Source: Alphaproteobacteria bacterium
Lineage (GTDB): Bacteria; Pseudomonadota; Alphaproteobacteria; Rhizobiales; Xanthobacteraceae
DNA length: 64,000 bases
Direction of reading: 5' to 3'
NCBI GenBank assembly: GCA_037200445.1
Contig: JBBCGH010000001.1
Coordinates: 4,271,162 to 4,335,161, forward strand
Shown here: positions 54,438 to 63,264 of the stretch, piece by piece
Layout of the letters: every line of letters starts with the position of its first letter
Position numbering within the stretch: the first letter of the stretch is position 1
Notes under the pieces: model-generated
The model's database searches: none
The model's input: the letters and a program-made list of their open reading frames with translations, nothing else
What the model was told of the DNA's origin: nothing
Position numbers and translations under genes: made by a program

Positions 54438-55556
54438 CTATTGTTTCGTCTCCGCCCGTTTCTGCTCCGGATGCAGCATCAGCTTCTGCACCCGCCAGTT
54501 CAGGATTTCGGCGGTGTAGATCTCGTTCTCCGACGGGCACGCCAGCTCATGGATCCAGCCGAATTGCTTGAGCTGCTTGCCCGACTCGCCGAGCACGCCG
54601 AGAACCTTGCCGTCGAGCGAGAGCTTGTAGATGCGCCCCGGATAGGAGTCGGATGAGTAGAGCACCTGGTTCGGCGGCGGCGTGATGCAGAGCGCCCATG
54701 GCGCACCCGGCGTCATGCTGCCGCCGTTCTGCAGGTACGTGGTCAGGTCCGGCTTGTTGCCGATCGCCGGACGCGCCGCCGGATCGAACGGCACGTCGAT
54801 CTTGATCTCGCGCTTGAGCGTGCCTTCGCCGTCGAACACCTGGATGCGGCGGTTGTTGCGGTCGGCGACATAGATATTGCCCTGCGCGTCAGCCGCGATC
54901 GAGTGCAACAGATCGAACTGGCCGGGCCCCTTGCCTTTCTCGCCCCAGGATTTCAGCCAATTCCCATTCCGGTCGAGCTTGGCAACGCGGGCGTTCACAT
55001 AGCCGTCACTGATGTAGATGTTGCTTTGCGGGTCCCATGTGACGTCGGTCGGCTGGCGGAAGCGGCCGTCCTCGTGCTTGTAGACCTGATTGCGATGCCA
55101 CGACGTCGGCTCGTCGGAGGCTTCCTGCTTGCGGCCGAACACCATCAGCACGCGGCCTTCCGGGCTGAACTTGACGATCATGTCAGAGCCCTTGTCGGTC
55201 GCCCAGATATTGTCCTCCTTGTCGACGCGGACCGTGTGGGCGAACGACCACGCGTAGAGGTTCTTGCCGATCTCGCGGATGAACTTGCCGTCCGGCCCGA
55301 ACTCGAGGATCTGCGCGGCGGTGTTGCCGTACGCCGGCCCCACGCTCGATCCGCCACGCTGGAACACGAGCACGTGCTTCTTCGAATTGACCGCGACGCC
55401 CGCCGCCTCGCCCAGATGCATGTCGGGCGGCAGCTTGAGGAAATTCGGCACCGACTCATAAGGAATGGCAGGCACCGGCTCGCCGGCCTTACCGATCTCC
55501 TGCGCAAGCGCGGATGTGGAAAAGACCGCGAGCGCGGCCGCAAGCCAAAGCCTCAT
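54438..55556 (-). CDS. Exported NHL-repeat beta-propeller protein
   Basis: 372 residues from the ATG at 55556 with GGAGG upstream. Signal peptide MRLWLAAALAVFSTSALA. Repeated blades such as HTVRVDKEDNIWATDKGSDM, FRQPTDVTWDPQSNIYISDG, LLHSIAADAQGNIYVADRNN and RRIQVFDGEGTLKREI are NHL-type, related to the peptidyl-alpha-hydroxyglycine alpha-amidating lyase family. A C-terminal blade carries LACPSENEIYTAEILNWRVQ. It may bind or process a ligand in the periplasm. It is the first gene of the pair with the transglycosylase. Confidence 0.9.
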   Translation of the reverse strand: MRLWLAAALAVFSTSALAQEIGKAGEPVPAIPYESVPNFLKLPPDMHLGEAAGVAVNSKKHVLVFQRGGSSVGPAYGNTAAQILEFGPDGKFIREIGKNLYAWSFAHTVRVDKEDNIWATDKGSDMIVKFSPEGRVLMVFGRKQEASDEPTSWHRNQVYKHEDGRFRQPTDVTWDPQSNIYISDGYVNARVAKLDRNGNWLKSWGEKGKGPGQFDLLHSIAADAQGNIYVADRNNRRIQVFDGEGTLKREIKIDVPFDPAARPAIGNKPDLTTYLQNGGSMTPGAPWALCITPPPNQVLYSSDSYPGRIYKLSLDGKVLGVLGESGKQLKQFGWIHELACPSENEIYTAEILNWRVQKLMLHPEQKRAETKQ

Positions 55557-55716
55557 GGGAACCTCCTGATTGTTCTTCTCTGCCGGCAGCGTAATTTCCT
55601 GACGCCGCGAATTCGACCCCCAGCGGCGCAAGGCAGCAATTCCGCCGATCCAGGCAAGGTCCGGCTGGCCAGTGGTGGACGACAACGGTATTGTCCGCGG
55701 CAAGGAGCGCCACGCG

Positions 55717-55935
55717 ATGAAATTCGTCATCCACTACTGCGGCAGTTGAGGCTACGAGCCCAAAGCCCTCGGTGCGAGGGCACGACTGTCAAAGCTGGGT
55801 CAGACCGATGTCGAACTCGTCCGTTCGAGCGGCGGCGTGTTTGAGATTTTCGCCGACGGCCAGCTGCAATTCTCCAAGAAGGCGCTCGGCCGTTTTCCGA
55901 CGAGCGAGGAAATCGATGCGCTGGCGAAGGGGTGA
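55717..55935 (+). CDS. SelW-like (Rdx/SelT-SelW-SelH family) selenoprotein with in-frame TGA
   Basis: 73 codons including the stop. The protein reads MKFVIHYCGSU (U at residue 11, TGA 55747-55749), then GYEPKALGARARLSKLG, VELVRSSGGVFEIFADG and LQFSKKALGRFPTSEEIDAL. This matches the thioredoxin-like SelW/Rdx family whose redox motif is CxxU or CxxC followed by GY.P(K/R)A, GGVFEV..DG and SKK..GRFP. AAGGAG lies 9 nt before the ATG. There are no other stops until 55933, and a SECIS-like hairpin follows the TGA. As a selenoprotein it would be a small cytosolic oxidoreductase. The alternative is a pseudogene, but the stop falls exactly at the Sec/Cys position. Confidence 0.85.
55765..55781 (+). promoter_or_regulatory. 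Bacterial SECIS-like hairpin
   Basis: Stem GCCCTC (55765-55770) / GAGGGC (55776-55781) with loop GGTGC. It begins 15 nt after the TGA, inside the coding sequence. Bacterial SECIS elements are short hairpins just 3' of the UGA with a G in a small apical loop, so position and shape fit. Binding to SelB would direct selenocysteine insertion. Confidence 0.7.
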
Positions 55936-55966
55936 CTGAACCGCACAATTGACGAGGCCGATGCAT

Positions 55967-55995
55967 GGTATTACTTTCTGACCAAAAGTAATACC
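55967..55995. promoter_or_regulatory. Palindromic operator of the vapBC-type operon
   Basis: Perfect 11-bp arms GGTATTACTTT (55967-55977) and AAAGTAATACC (55985-55995) with a 7-bp spacer, 11 bp before the antitoxin ATG. The AT-rich arms stand out against the GC-rich background. It is the expected autoregulatory site for the AbrB-type antitoxin. Confidence 0.85.
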
Positions 55996-56006
55996 GTGGA
56001 AATCAT

Positions 56007-56261
56007 ATGACGACAATCACTGTCAAAGGTCAGGTCACGTTGCCGAAGGCCGTGCGCGACGCGGCCGGGTTGAAACCAGGCGACAAAGTCGATGTCCGCT
56101 CGACGGCCTCCGGCGGTATCTATATCGAGAAACCGGGCAAGCAGAGTGCGTATCGCAAGAAGCTTGAAGCGATATCGAAGCGTCGACTGGTCCGAGGAAT
56201 CCGCAGTACCGACGAGTACATGAAGATGCTGCGCGGCGATCCGGCCGACGATCCTAAATGA
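56007..56261 (+). CDS. vapB: AbrB/SpoVT-type antitoxin (VapB)
   Basis: 84 residues. The N-terminal swapped-hairpin DNA-binding domain reads TTITVKGQVTLPKAVRDAAG then LKPGDKVDV. The C-terminal part (KRRLVRGIRSTDEYMKMLRG) should wrap and neutralise the toxin. The stop overlaps the toxin start as ATGA. The palindrome at 55967-55995 is the likely operator. Confidence 0.93.
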   Translation: MTTITVKGQVTLPKAVRDAAGLKPGDKVDVRSTASGGIYIEKPGKQSAYRKKLEAISKRRLVRGIRSTDEYMKMLRGDPADDPK

Positions 56262-56662
56262 CGCTGGTCGACACCAACGTCCTTGTCGACGTTCTTGCCG
56301 GCCAACCAGCATGGCGCTCATGGTCCGTCGACGCGCTTGACCGTTGTTCAGCGGCCGGTGGTTTGTTCATAACCGACGTCGTGTATGCGGAGCTCGCTCC
56401 GCTGTTTCCCACTTCTGATCTGCTTGACGCCGCGCTGGCCGACCTTGAGGTCGAGCTACGCCGCATCCCGGAACACGCACTGTTTCAGGCAGGGCGGACC
56501 TTCGAGCAGTATCGCCGCAAGGGCGGACCACGCCTGAGCGTGCTCGCTGACTTCTTCATTGGTGCGCACGCGCGAGTCGACGGGTTGCCGATCCTGACGC
56601 GCGACACGCGCCGATATCGAACATATTTTCCGGATGTCGACCTGATCGCGCCGGACCGCTGA
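56258..56662 (+). CDS. vapC: PIN-domain ribonuclease toxin (VapC)
   Basis: 134 residues. Conserved acidic residues: Asp in TLVDTNVLVDVLAG, Glu in DVVYAELAPLF and Asp in SVLADFFIGAHARV, with a late Asp in LTRDTRRYRTYFP. The family cleaves tRNA or rRNA in a magnesium-dependent way. Its ATG overlaps the antitoxin stop by 4 bp, the normal coupling for toxin-antitoxin pairs. Confidence 0.95.
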   Translation: MTLVDTNVLVDVLAGQPAWRSWSVDALDRCSAAGGLFITDVVYAELAPLFPTSDLLDAALADLEVELRRIPEHALFQAGRTFEQYRRKGGPRLSVLADFFIGAHARVDGLPILTRDTRRYRTYFPDVDLIAPDR

Positions 56663-56672
56663 GCGCAAACGA

Positions 56673-58325
56673 CTACCTTGCAAACTTCTTGTACTTGATC
56701 CGGTGCGGCACGCCGGCATCGACGCCCAGCCGGCGCGTCTTGTCGGCCTCGTAGTCCTGGAAGTTGCCCTCGAACCACTCGACGTGGCTCTCGCCCTCGA
56801 AGGCGAGCATGTGGGTCGCGATGCGGTCGAGGAACCAGCGATCGTGGGAAATGATCACGGCGCAGCCGGCGAAATCCTCCAGCGCCTCCTCGAGCGCGCG
56901 CAACGTGTCGACGTCGAGATCGTTGGTCGGCTCGTCGAGGAGCAGCACGTTCGCGCCGGACTTGAGCATCTTGGCAAGATGCACGCGGTTGCGCTCGCCG
57001 CCTGAGAGCGAGCCGACCTTCTTCTGCTGGTCCGCGCCCTTGAAATTGAACGCCGAGCAGTAGCCGCGCGAGTTCACCTCGCGCTTGCCGAGCATGAGCT
57101 GATCGTTGCCGCCGGAGATTTCCTCCCACACGGTCTTCGACCCGTCGAGCGAGTCGCGGCTCTGGTCGACGTAACCGAGCTGCACCGACTCGCCGACCTT
57201 GATCTCGCCCGCGTCCGGCTTGTCCTGGCCGGTGATCATGCGAAACAGCGTGGTCTTGCCCGCACCGTTCGGGCCGATCACGCCGACGATGCCGCCGGGC
57301 GGCAGCTTGAAGGTGAGATCGTCGATCAGCAGGTTGTCGCCGAAGCCCTTCTTCAGGCCCTCGAAATCGACGACATTCTGCCCGAGTCGCTCCGCCACCG
57401 GGATGACGATCTGCGCCGTCTGCGTCTGCTTGTCGGCGGCCTTCGCGAGCAGCTCCTCGTAGCGCTGATAGCGCGCCTTCGACTTCGCCTGCCGGGCACG
57501 GGGCGAGGCCGCGACCCATTCCTGCTCGCGTGCGAGCGTGCGCTGGTGCGCCTGCTCCTCGCGGCCTTCCTGCGCAAGCCGCTTCTGCTTCTGCACCAGC
57601 CAGGACGAGTAATTGCCCTCATAAGGGATGCCGCGGCCGCGATCGAGCTCGAGGATCCAGCCGGTCACGTTGTCGAGGAAGTATCGGTCGTGGGTGACGA
57701 TCAGGATCGCGCCCGGATAGTTGCGCAGATGCCCTTCGAGCCACGCGACGCTCTCGGCGTCGAGATGGTTGGTCGGCTCGTCGAGCAGCAGCAGGTCCGG
57801 CTGGTCGAGCAGCAATTTGCAGAGCGCGACACGGCGCCGCTCGCCGCCCGAAAGCTTCTCCACATCCGCGTCATCTGGCGGACAGCGCAGCGCATCCATC
57901 GCGAGATCGACCTGGCTGTCGAGGTCCCAGAGATTCTTGGAATCGATCTCGTCCTGCAGCTTCGCCATCTCGTCGGCGGTTTCGTCCGAATAGTTCGCGG
58001 CGATCTCGTTGTAGCGGTCGATCAGCGCCTTCTTGGCGGCGACGCCCTCCATGACGTTCTCGCGCACGGTCTTGCTCTCGTCGAGGTGGGGCTCCTGTTC
58101 GAGGTAGCCGACGCGCGCGCCCTCCGCGACCCAGCCTTCGCCGACGAAATCCTTGTCGATGCCGGCCATGATGCGCAGCAAGGTCGACTTGCCTGAGCCG
58201 TTGACGCCGAGCACCCCGATCTTGGCGTCCGGGTAGAAGGACAGGTGGATGTTGTCCAAGACCTTCCGGTTCGGCGGATAGGTCTTGGACAGACCCTGCA
58301 TGTGATAGATGAACTGACGGGCCAT
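56673..58325 (-). CDS. ettA: Energy-dependent translational throttle protein EttA (ABC-F)
   Basis: 550 residues. Two ATP-binding domains in one chain: Walker [10 protein letters not shown] and GPNGAGKT, signatures LSGGERRR and LSGGERNR, and Walker [13 protein letters not shown] and [12 protein letters not shown]. The linker between the domains and the arm insertion (about 95-140) fit EttA. The EttA family is about 555 residues. It binds the ribosomal E site and gates the start of translation by energy status. It overlaps no neighbour. Confidence 0.97.
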   Translation of the reverse strand: MARQFIYHMQGLSKTYPPNRKVLDNIHLSFYPDAKIGVLGVNGSGKSTLLRIMAGIDKDFVGEGWVAEGARVGYLEQEPHLDESKTVRENVMEGVAAKKALIDRYNEIAANYSDETADEMAKLQDEIDSKNLWDLDSQVDLAMDALRCPPDDADVEKLSGGERRRVALCKLLLDQPDLLLLDEPTNHLDAESVAWLEGHLRNYPGAILIVTHDRYFLDNVTGWILELDRGRGIPYEGNYSSWLVQKQKRLAQEGREEQAHQRTLAREQEWVAASPRARQAKSKARYQRYEELLAKAADKQTQTAQIVIPVAERLGQNVVDFEGLKKGFGDNLLIDDLTFKLPPGGIVGVIGPNGAGKTTLFRMITGQDKPDAGEIKVGESVQLGYVDQSRDSLDGSKTVWEEISGGNDQLMLGKREVNSRGYCSAFNFKGADQQKKVGSLSGGERNRVHLAKMLKSGANVLLLDEPTNDLDVDTLRALEEALEDFAGCAVIISHDRWFLDRIATHMLAFEGESHVEWFEGNFQDYEADKTRRLGVDAGVPHRIKYKKFAR

Positions 58326-58419
58326 TCTGCCCTGCCCTTCCTGAAATGTCGGGAATTCGGCGCTGATGTAGCCATCGCGCGACAGAAGGGCAAGCGGATC
58401 GATTGGGGAGGCAACGGCG

Positions 58420-58866
58420 ATGCTGGAACTGGCGATCTATGTGGCGTTGACGCTTGTCGCGGGCGCCTGCGTGGTGACGCAGCAGGCGCTCAATGCGAAC
58501 TTGCGGACCGCCCTCGATTCGGCGGCCTGGGCCGGCGTCGTCAGTTATGCGGCCGGCCTCGCCTGCATGATCGCGCTGGTGCTGGTCACGCGAGAACCGT
58601 TTCCCACGATGAGCGTGATCAGTCGCGTCCCGGTTTGGGCGTGGACCGGGGGCGTCTTCGGCGCGCTCTTCATCATCGGCGGCATCGTGCTCATTCCCCA
58701 CCTCGGCGCCGCGACCTTCATCGCGCTGCTGGTCACCGGGCAGATGATCACCGCGATGGCCTTCGACCATTTCGGGCTGCTTGGACTGGCGCAGCGTTCC
58801 GCCGATATGCCACGCCTGCTCGGCGCTGCTTTGCTCGTCGCCGGCGTCATTTTGGTCCGGCGCTAG
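58420..58866 (+). CDS. DMT-superfamily small membrane protein (YdcZ/DUF606-like)
   Basis: 148 residues with five hydrophobic helices ([94 protein letters not shown]). The conserved features [21 protein letters not shown] and HFGLLGL match YdcZ. Half-length DMT proteins of this type work as dimers. Substrate unknown. Confidence 0.88.
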   Translation: MLELAIYVALTLVAGACVVTQQALNANLRTALDSAAWAGVVSYAAGLACMIALVLVTREPFPTMSVISRVPVWAWTGGVFGALFIIGGIVLIPHLGAATFIALLVTGQMITAMAFDHFGLLGLAQRSADMPRLLGAALLVAGVILVRR

Positions 58867-58941
58867 GCCTATGCGGCGCCGCTACTGGCGGGCGGCGGGA
58901 CCGGATGCAATAAAGCCACAACAATAAGTGCGGGAGGGCCA

Positions 58942-60112
58942 ATGCCGGAAGATCCGAGCCTCACGGACAAGGATTTGCGCATCAAGGACGTGAAGGCCTA
59001 TCCCACGTCCTATCCCATCCCTCCCGGAGAGCGTGACGCTCGGCATCGGCCGCGCCGTGAAGCGCGATGCCGTGGTGGTGAAGGTCACCACCGAAGGCGG
59101 GCTCACTGGTTACGGCGAGTCGCATCACGGCCGGGCGCACACGGCGATTGGACAACTCGTCAACACGACGCTGCGCCAGCTCATTCTCGGCATGAACGCC
59201 GCAGACGTCGTCGGCTGCTGGAACCGGATCTATTCGCGCCAGCTTGCAAGCCACGGCATGGGCGCAGGCTGCGCGATGGCGATGAGCGGCATCGACATGG
59301 CGCTGTGGGATATCCGCGGCAAGGCGACCGGCTGGCCGCTCTACCGGCTCCTCGGCGGCGCGCAAAAGCCGATTCCCGCTTACGCGGGCGGTGTCTCGCT
59401 CGGCTATCAGGAGCCCGCCGCACTGGTCGACGAGGTGCAGCCGCACCTCGCCGCCGGCTACAAGGCCGTGAAGCTGCGCGTCGGCGACAGTCCCGCGCGC
59501 GACCTCGCGCGCATCGCGGCGGTGCGCAACGCGGTCGGCGACGGCATCGACATCCTCACCGACGCGAACACGGCCTACAGCGTGAAGGACGCGCGCGCCG
59601 TGATGCCCGGCATGGACGACTACAAGGTCGGCTGGCTCGAGGAGCCGTTCCCGGCGCATGACTATCGGAGCTACAAGCTCGCGAAGGAATTCGGCCGCGT
59701 GCCGCTCGCGGCGGGCGAGAACCACTACACGCGCTTCGAGTTCAATCGCGTGCTGGAGGACGGGGCGATCACCATCATCCAGCCGGATCTCTCCAAGACC
59801 GGCGGCATCACCGAGATCATGCGCATCGCCGCGATGGCGTCGGCCTACAAGCTCCCGTTCAATCCGCACACCTGCATGACCGGCCTGAACATGGCGGCGA
59901 CCATCCATGTGCTCGCCGCGGTCGACAACGGCGGCTATTTCGAGGGCGACGTGTCGAAGAACAACCTGTTCCGCGACGAGCTGACGAGTTCCCCCTACAC
60001 GGTGGACAAGGACGGCAACGTGCGCCCGCTGGAGGAGCCCGGCATCGGCGTCGAGGTAAACGAGGATTTTCTGGTGAAGCACCCGCCGATCGAGGGGCCG
60101 GGGTATGTGTAA
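58942..60112 (+). pseudogene. Enolase-superfamily (mandelate racemase / muconate lactonizing) gene with a 1-bp frameshift
   Basis: From ATG 58942 the frame reads LRIKDVKAYPTSYPIPPGE and then goes out of phase. From about 59030 the other frame gives SVTLGIGRAVKRDAVVVKV and continues intact to 60112. One extra G at 59026-59027 (CCCGGAGAGC instead of CCCGAGAGC) restores one frame: ...PIPPESVTLGIG. The remainder has the barrel motifs DMALWDIRGKATG, KAVKLRVGD, ILTDANTAYS, LEEPF, AAGENHYTRFEF and KTGGITEI, the expected metal ligands. Sequencing error or true mutation cannot be told apart. A GTG start at 59033 would lack the capping domain start. Confidence 0.85.
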
Positions 60113-60137
60113 GCAAAAGACAACGGGAGAAACGGTG

Positions 60138-61106
60138 ATGCGCGTGCTGGGAATGCTCGGGCTGGCGTTTGCGATCGGCGTGTTCGCGGCTCCGGCGAGC
60201 GCCGACTATCCCGACAAGGGCAAGACCATCCGCATCGTCGTCCCCTACACGCCCGGCGGTTTCAACGACACGCTTGGCCGCATCGTGGCTCAGAAGTTCA
60301 CCGACGACTGGGGCGTGCCGGCTGTGGTGGAGAACCGCCCCGGCGGCGGGACGCTGATCGGCTCCGACGCTGTCGCGAAAGCGCCGGCGGATGGCTACAC
60401 GATCCTCGTCGTCGCGTTCCCGTTCGCCGTCAACCCGACGCTCTACGCGAAACTCCCCTACGACACCGTGAAGGACTTCGCGCCCCTGATCCTCGCCGGA
60501 CAGGCCGCGAACCTTCTGGTCGTGAACAACGACGTGCCGGTGAAATCCGTGAAGGAGCTGATCGACACCGCGAAGGGCAAGCCCGGCACCATCAGTTATG
60601 GGTCCACCGGCAGCGGCTCCTCGAACCATCTCTCGATGGAACTGTTCCGCCTGCTGACCGGCACCAGCCTGATCCATGTGCCTTACAAAGGCTCGGCGCC
60701 AATGGTCACCGACCTGCTCGGCGGGCACGTGCAGGTGGCGTTCGACAACGTTCCGAATGTCGTCACGCAGGTCAAAGCCGGCAAATTGCGCGCGCTCGCG
60801 ATCACCAGCCCGGCGCGCGACCCCTCCCTGCCGGACATTCCGACGGTGGCCGAGGCGGGAGTACCGGGCTACGAGGTTGGCGTCTGGTTCGGCATTGTGG
60901 CGCCCGCCGCGACCCCGCCGGACGTGCTCGCCAAGCTCAACGCGGAACTCAACAAAATCCTGGCCGATCCGGACGTGAAGCAGAAGTTCGCCGATCAGGG
61001 CGTCAACCCGGTCGGCGGCACGCGCGAGCATTTCGCCGACCACATCGCGGCGCAGATCGAGAAGTGGGGCAAGGTGGTGAAGGAGAGCGGCGCGAAGATC
61101 GAATAG
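60138..61106 (+). CDS. Tripartite tricarboxylate receptor TctC/Bug family (orphan)
   Basis: 322 residues from the ATG at 60138, with GGGAGA 8 nt upstream; an earlier in-frame ATG overlaps the preceding gene. Signal peptide MRVLGMLGLAFAIGVFAAPASA. Motifs IRIVVPYTPGGFNDTLGR, VENRPGGGTLIGSDAV, PADGYTILVV and HVPYKGSAPMVTDLLGGHV. It follows the enolase-superfamily gene in the same direction, so it probably binds that enzyme's substrate, a sugar acid or dicarboxylate. Confidence 0.93.
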   Translation: MRVLGMLGLAFAIGVFAAPASADYPDKGKTIRIVVPYTPGGFNDTLGRIVAQKFTDDWGVPAVVENRPGGGTLIGSDAVAKAPADGYTILVVAFPFAVNPTLYAKLPYDTVKDFAPLILAGQAANLLVVNNDVPVKSVKELIDTAKGKPGTISYGSTGSGSSNHLSMELFRLLTGTSLIHVPYKGSAPMVTDLLGGHVQVAFDNVPNVVTQVKAGKLRALAITSPARDPSLPDIPTVAEAGVPGYEVGVWFGIVAPAATPPDVLAKLNAELNKILADPDVKQKFADQGVNPVGGTREHFADHIAAQIEKWGKVVKESGAKIE

Positions 61107-61433
61107 CCCGCGCGGCTCAGGCCCTTCCCCTACATTGTATCGCGCCTGCCGGAATGGTGTATCGCGCGTGCTCACGCGCGGTCACGTCGGCGCGAGCAAC
61201 CTTTTTCAGCCGCAACGTGATCCTCATCACAGCGTAGCTCACCGTGAGCGCGTATGTGTCTGCGGTATCGGCAAGACTTCGGAAACAATGATCCGAAATA
61301 GGGTGGAGAAAGACTGGAAAGTTGTAACGAATTTTAACCAATTCGGCCGCATCATGTCCCTGAACCAGGCGGACATGCGCCGCGACCAAAAAGCGGACCC
61401 CAACGGGACCCGCCTGGAGATCGGGAATGTGTC
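61107..61433. other. Gene-free stretch
   Basis: 327 bp without a supported gene. The 61290-61360 part is AT-richer (GTTGTAACGAATTTTAACC) and may hold the promoter of the small gene at 61434. No hairpin with a T run and no tRNA was recognised. Confidence 0.4.
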
Positions 61434-61634
61434 ATGGCCAAGAACAGAAAAAATCCGACCATCGGCAAGGCCGTCGCTGACCTCTGGCGCACCGTCACCA
61501 CCGACCTGTTCGACACCTATCACCCCGAGCGGCACTACATGCGCGGCCCCGGCCCGAAGTGGCATGCCAAGCATGGGCAGCCACGCGTGACCGCCGAGCC
61601 GGATCTCGGCGGCGCGGTGAAGATCGCGGCGTAA
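61434..61634 (+). CDS. Small conserved-looking protein of unknown function
   Basis: 66 residues. Basic start AKNRKNPTIGKAVADLWRTV, then TTDLFDTYHPERHYMRGPGP and KWHAKHGQPRV. No membrane segment or signal peptide. It ends 4 bp before the convergent Doc-like gene stop. No family recognised. The gene is plausible from composition and good start context, but not proven. Confidence 0.45.
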   Translation: MAKNRKNPTIGKAVADLWRTVTTDLFDTYHPERHYMRGPGPKWHAKHGQPRVTAEPDLGGAVKIAA

Positions 61635-61638
61635 CCTC

Positions 61639-62031
61639 TCACTTCTCACGCTTGCGGCAGTTGCGGCCGATCCAGTCTGCGAGTTCCTTTTCACTGACCT
61701 CACCTGCCGCCAAGGCAAAGTAGACCCGGTAGGCATCGCCCTTGTCCGGCCGGAAGCTGATGCCGTTAATACCGAGAAAGAGGCCAGTTGCGAGCAGCGC
61801 AACACGCTTGTTCCCATCGGAGAACGGGTGATTGCGGGCGATTCCGAATGCGTAGGCAGCAGCAAGGTCCTCTAAGCTCGGCTCGCCATAGGCCAGCAGG
61901 TTCAGCGGGCGAGCGAGCGCCGAATCCAGCAGCCCTTCGTCGCGCAAGCCCGGCAGGCCACCGTGCTCGGAGAGGTCTTCGTCATGCAGCAACAGGAAAG
62001 CGCGCTTGTCGATCCAGCGCGGCGCAATCAT
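61639..62031 (-). CDS. doc: Doc/Fic-type toxin (death-on-curing family)
   Basis: 130 residues. The Fic core motif HPFSDGNKR (consensus HPFxx/DGNKR) is present, after AAYAFGIARN, and the start IDKRAFLLLHDEDLSEHGG then GLPGLRDEGLLDSALARP matches the Doc family. Doc inactivates EF-Tu by phosphorylation. Its start overlaps the stop of the AbrB-type antitoxin as ATGA-type coupling. Confidence 0.93.
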   Translation of the reverse strand: MIAPRWIDKRAFLLLHDEDLSEHGGLPGLRDEGLLDSALARPLNLLAYGEPSLEDLAAAYAFGIARNHPFSDGNKRVALLATGLFLGINGISFRPDKGDAYRVYFALAAGEVSEKELADWIGRNCRKREK

Positions 62032-62252
62032 TTTGCAAGCGCCCGGAAGGTTTCACGAAATTCGCGCATGAAGTCGCGTCCTTCATTCACCTGCTCAACG
62101 AGGGTTTCGTCGAAGGCAATCACGCGATAGCCGTCGGGTAGTTCAGTTAGAAAGACGGTATCGCCCTGCCCGACCTTGAGCCGTGCCAGCGCTTCCTTCG
62201 GCAGCACGACGCCGAGCGAATTGCCGATCTTGGTGATCTTGAGTTTGATCAT
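62028..62252 (-). CDS. AbrB/MazE-type antitoxin paired with Doc
   Basis: 74 residues. The DNA-binding domain KLKITKIGNSLGVVLPKEAL then VGQGDTVFLTE is of the AbrB/MazE kind. The tail EGRDFMREFRETFRALAK is the presumed toxin-neutralising part. Doc is often paired with Phd; an AbrB-fold antitoxin is a less common but known partner. The operator palindrome is 13 bp upstream of the ATG. Confidence 0.93.
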   Translation of the reverse strand: MIKLKITKIGNSLGVVLPKEALARLKVGQGDTVFLTELPDGYRVIAFDETLVEQVNEGRDFMREFRETFRALAK

Positions 62253-62264
62253 GACAGCCTCGTG

Positions 62265-62282
62265 TTATAACAACTGTTATAA
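62265..62282. promoter_or_regulatory. Operator palindrome of the Doc antitoxin operon
   Basis: TTATAACAACTGTTATAA: perfect 8-bp arms with a 2-bp centre. The TATAA elements overlap a likely -10 box, 13 bp upstream of the antitoxin start (minus strand). It is probably bound by the antitoxin for autorepression. Confidence 0.85.
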
Positions 62283-62354
62283 TGCGTCGATCGTCTTCAG
62301 GCAAGTTGACTGTCAACACACGATTTTCTCCGTCTCCCCTCCTATATTGCGGCG

Positions 62355-63263
62355 ATGTCCCAAACGACCACCGCACCAAGCCCGACCGAAGCAGACGACT
62401 ACCTCCTCCGCCCCAACCCGGCGGACCCGCGGCTGACCGAGCGCGTCTCGGGCGTGGACCAGACCGGCGCGCCGGTCACGACCTCGGTCACGGTCGAGCG
62501 GGCGCTCACGATCTACCTGAACCGGCAGGAGATCGTCACCGCGATGACGATCGGCGACTACCCGGACTATCTGGCGATCGGCTATCTGCTGAATCAGAAC
62601 ATGCTGCACACCGACGACGTCGTCACCGGCGTCGACTACGACGAGGACCTCGCGGTCGCGGTGGTGCGCACCGAGCGCGAGACCGACTATGAGGAGAAGC
62701 TGCAGAAGCGGGTGCAGACCTCGGGCTGCGCGCAGGGCACGACCTTCGGCGACCTGATGGAGGTGATCGAGGGCGCAAAGCTCCCCGCCGCGACGCTGCG
62801 CACCTCATGGCTCTATGCGCTCACCCACAAGATCAACACCACACCGTCGCTTTATCTCGAGGCGGGTGCGATCCATGGCTCCATCCTGGCGCAGGAGGAC
62901 CGCCCGCTCGTCTACATGGAGGACGTCGGGCGCCATAACGCGGTCGACAAGATCGCCGGCTGGATGTTCCAGCATCGCGTGCCGGCGCACGACAAGATCT
63001 TCTACACCACCGGGCGCCTCACCTCCGAGATGGTGATCAAGACCGTGCGCATGGGCATTCCCATTCTCGTCTCGCGCTCGGGCTTCACCGCCTGGGGCGT
63101 CGAGCTCGCGCGCAAGGCGGGACTCACGCTGATCGGGCGCGCGCGCGGCAAACGCTTCGTCGCGCTCTCGGGCGAGGACCGCATCGTGTTCGACCAGGAC
63201 CTCTCCTACGTGGAGGACGAAGGCGGCAAGCACCGGCGCAAGGCGGCGGTGCATGAGGATTGA
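62355..63263 (+). CDS. fdhD: Formate dehydrogenase accessory sulfurtransferase FdhD
   Basis: 302 residues. It transfers sulfur from a cysteine desulfurase to the molybdenum cofactor of formate dehydrogenase. Motifs: VERALTIYLNRQEIVTAM, IGYLLNQNM, TSGCAQGTTFGD (the sulfur-carrying Cys region), GAIHGSILAQ, VYMEDVGRHNAVDKI and TTGRLTSEMV and SRSGFTAWGVELA. The loop contains a single Cys (SGCAQG) rather than the CxxC of the E. coli protein. Its last codons lie in a 31-bp sequence repeated at the start of mobA. Confidence 0.95.
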   Translation: MSQTTTAPSPTEADDYLLRPNPADPRLTERVSGVDQTGAPVTTSVTVERALTIYLNRQEIVTAMTIGDYPDYLAIGYLLNQNMLHTDDVVTGVDYDEDLAVAVVRTERETDYEEKLQKRVQTSGCAQGTTFGDLMEVIEGAKLPAATLRTSWLYALTHKINTTPSLYLEAGAIHGSILAQEDRPLVYMEDVGRHNAVDKIAGWMFQHRVPAHDKIFYTTGRLTSEMVIKTVRMGIPILVSRSGFTAWGVELARKAGLTLIGRARGKRFVALSGEDRIVFDQDLSYVEDEGGKHRRKAAVHED

Positions 63264-63264
63264 G
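63234..63264 (+). repeat. Left copy of a 31-bp direct repeat flanking the inserted gene
   Basis: It covers the last codons and stop of fdhD. It matches 63895-63925 at 30 of 31 positions (G versus C at the second codon position of the ATGAxG segment). It includes the ATG used by the inserted gene. Confidence 0.93.
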
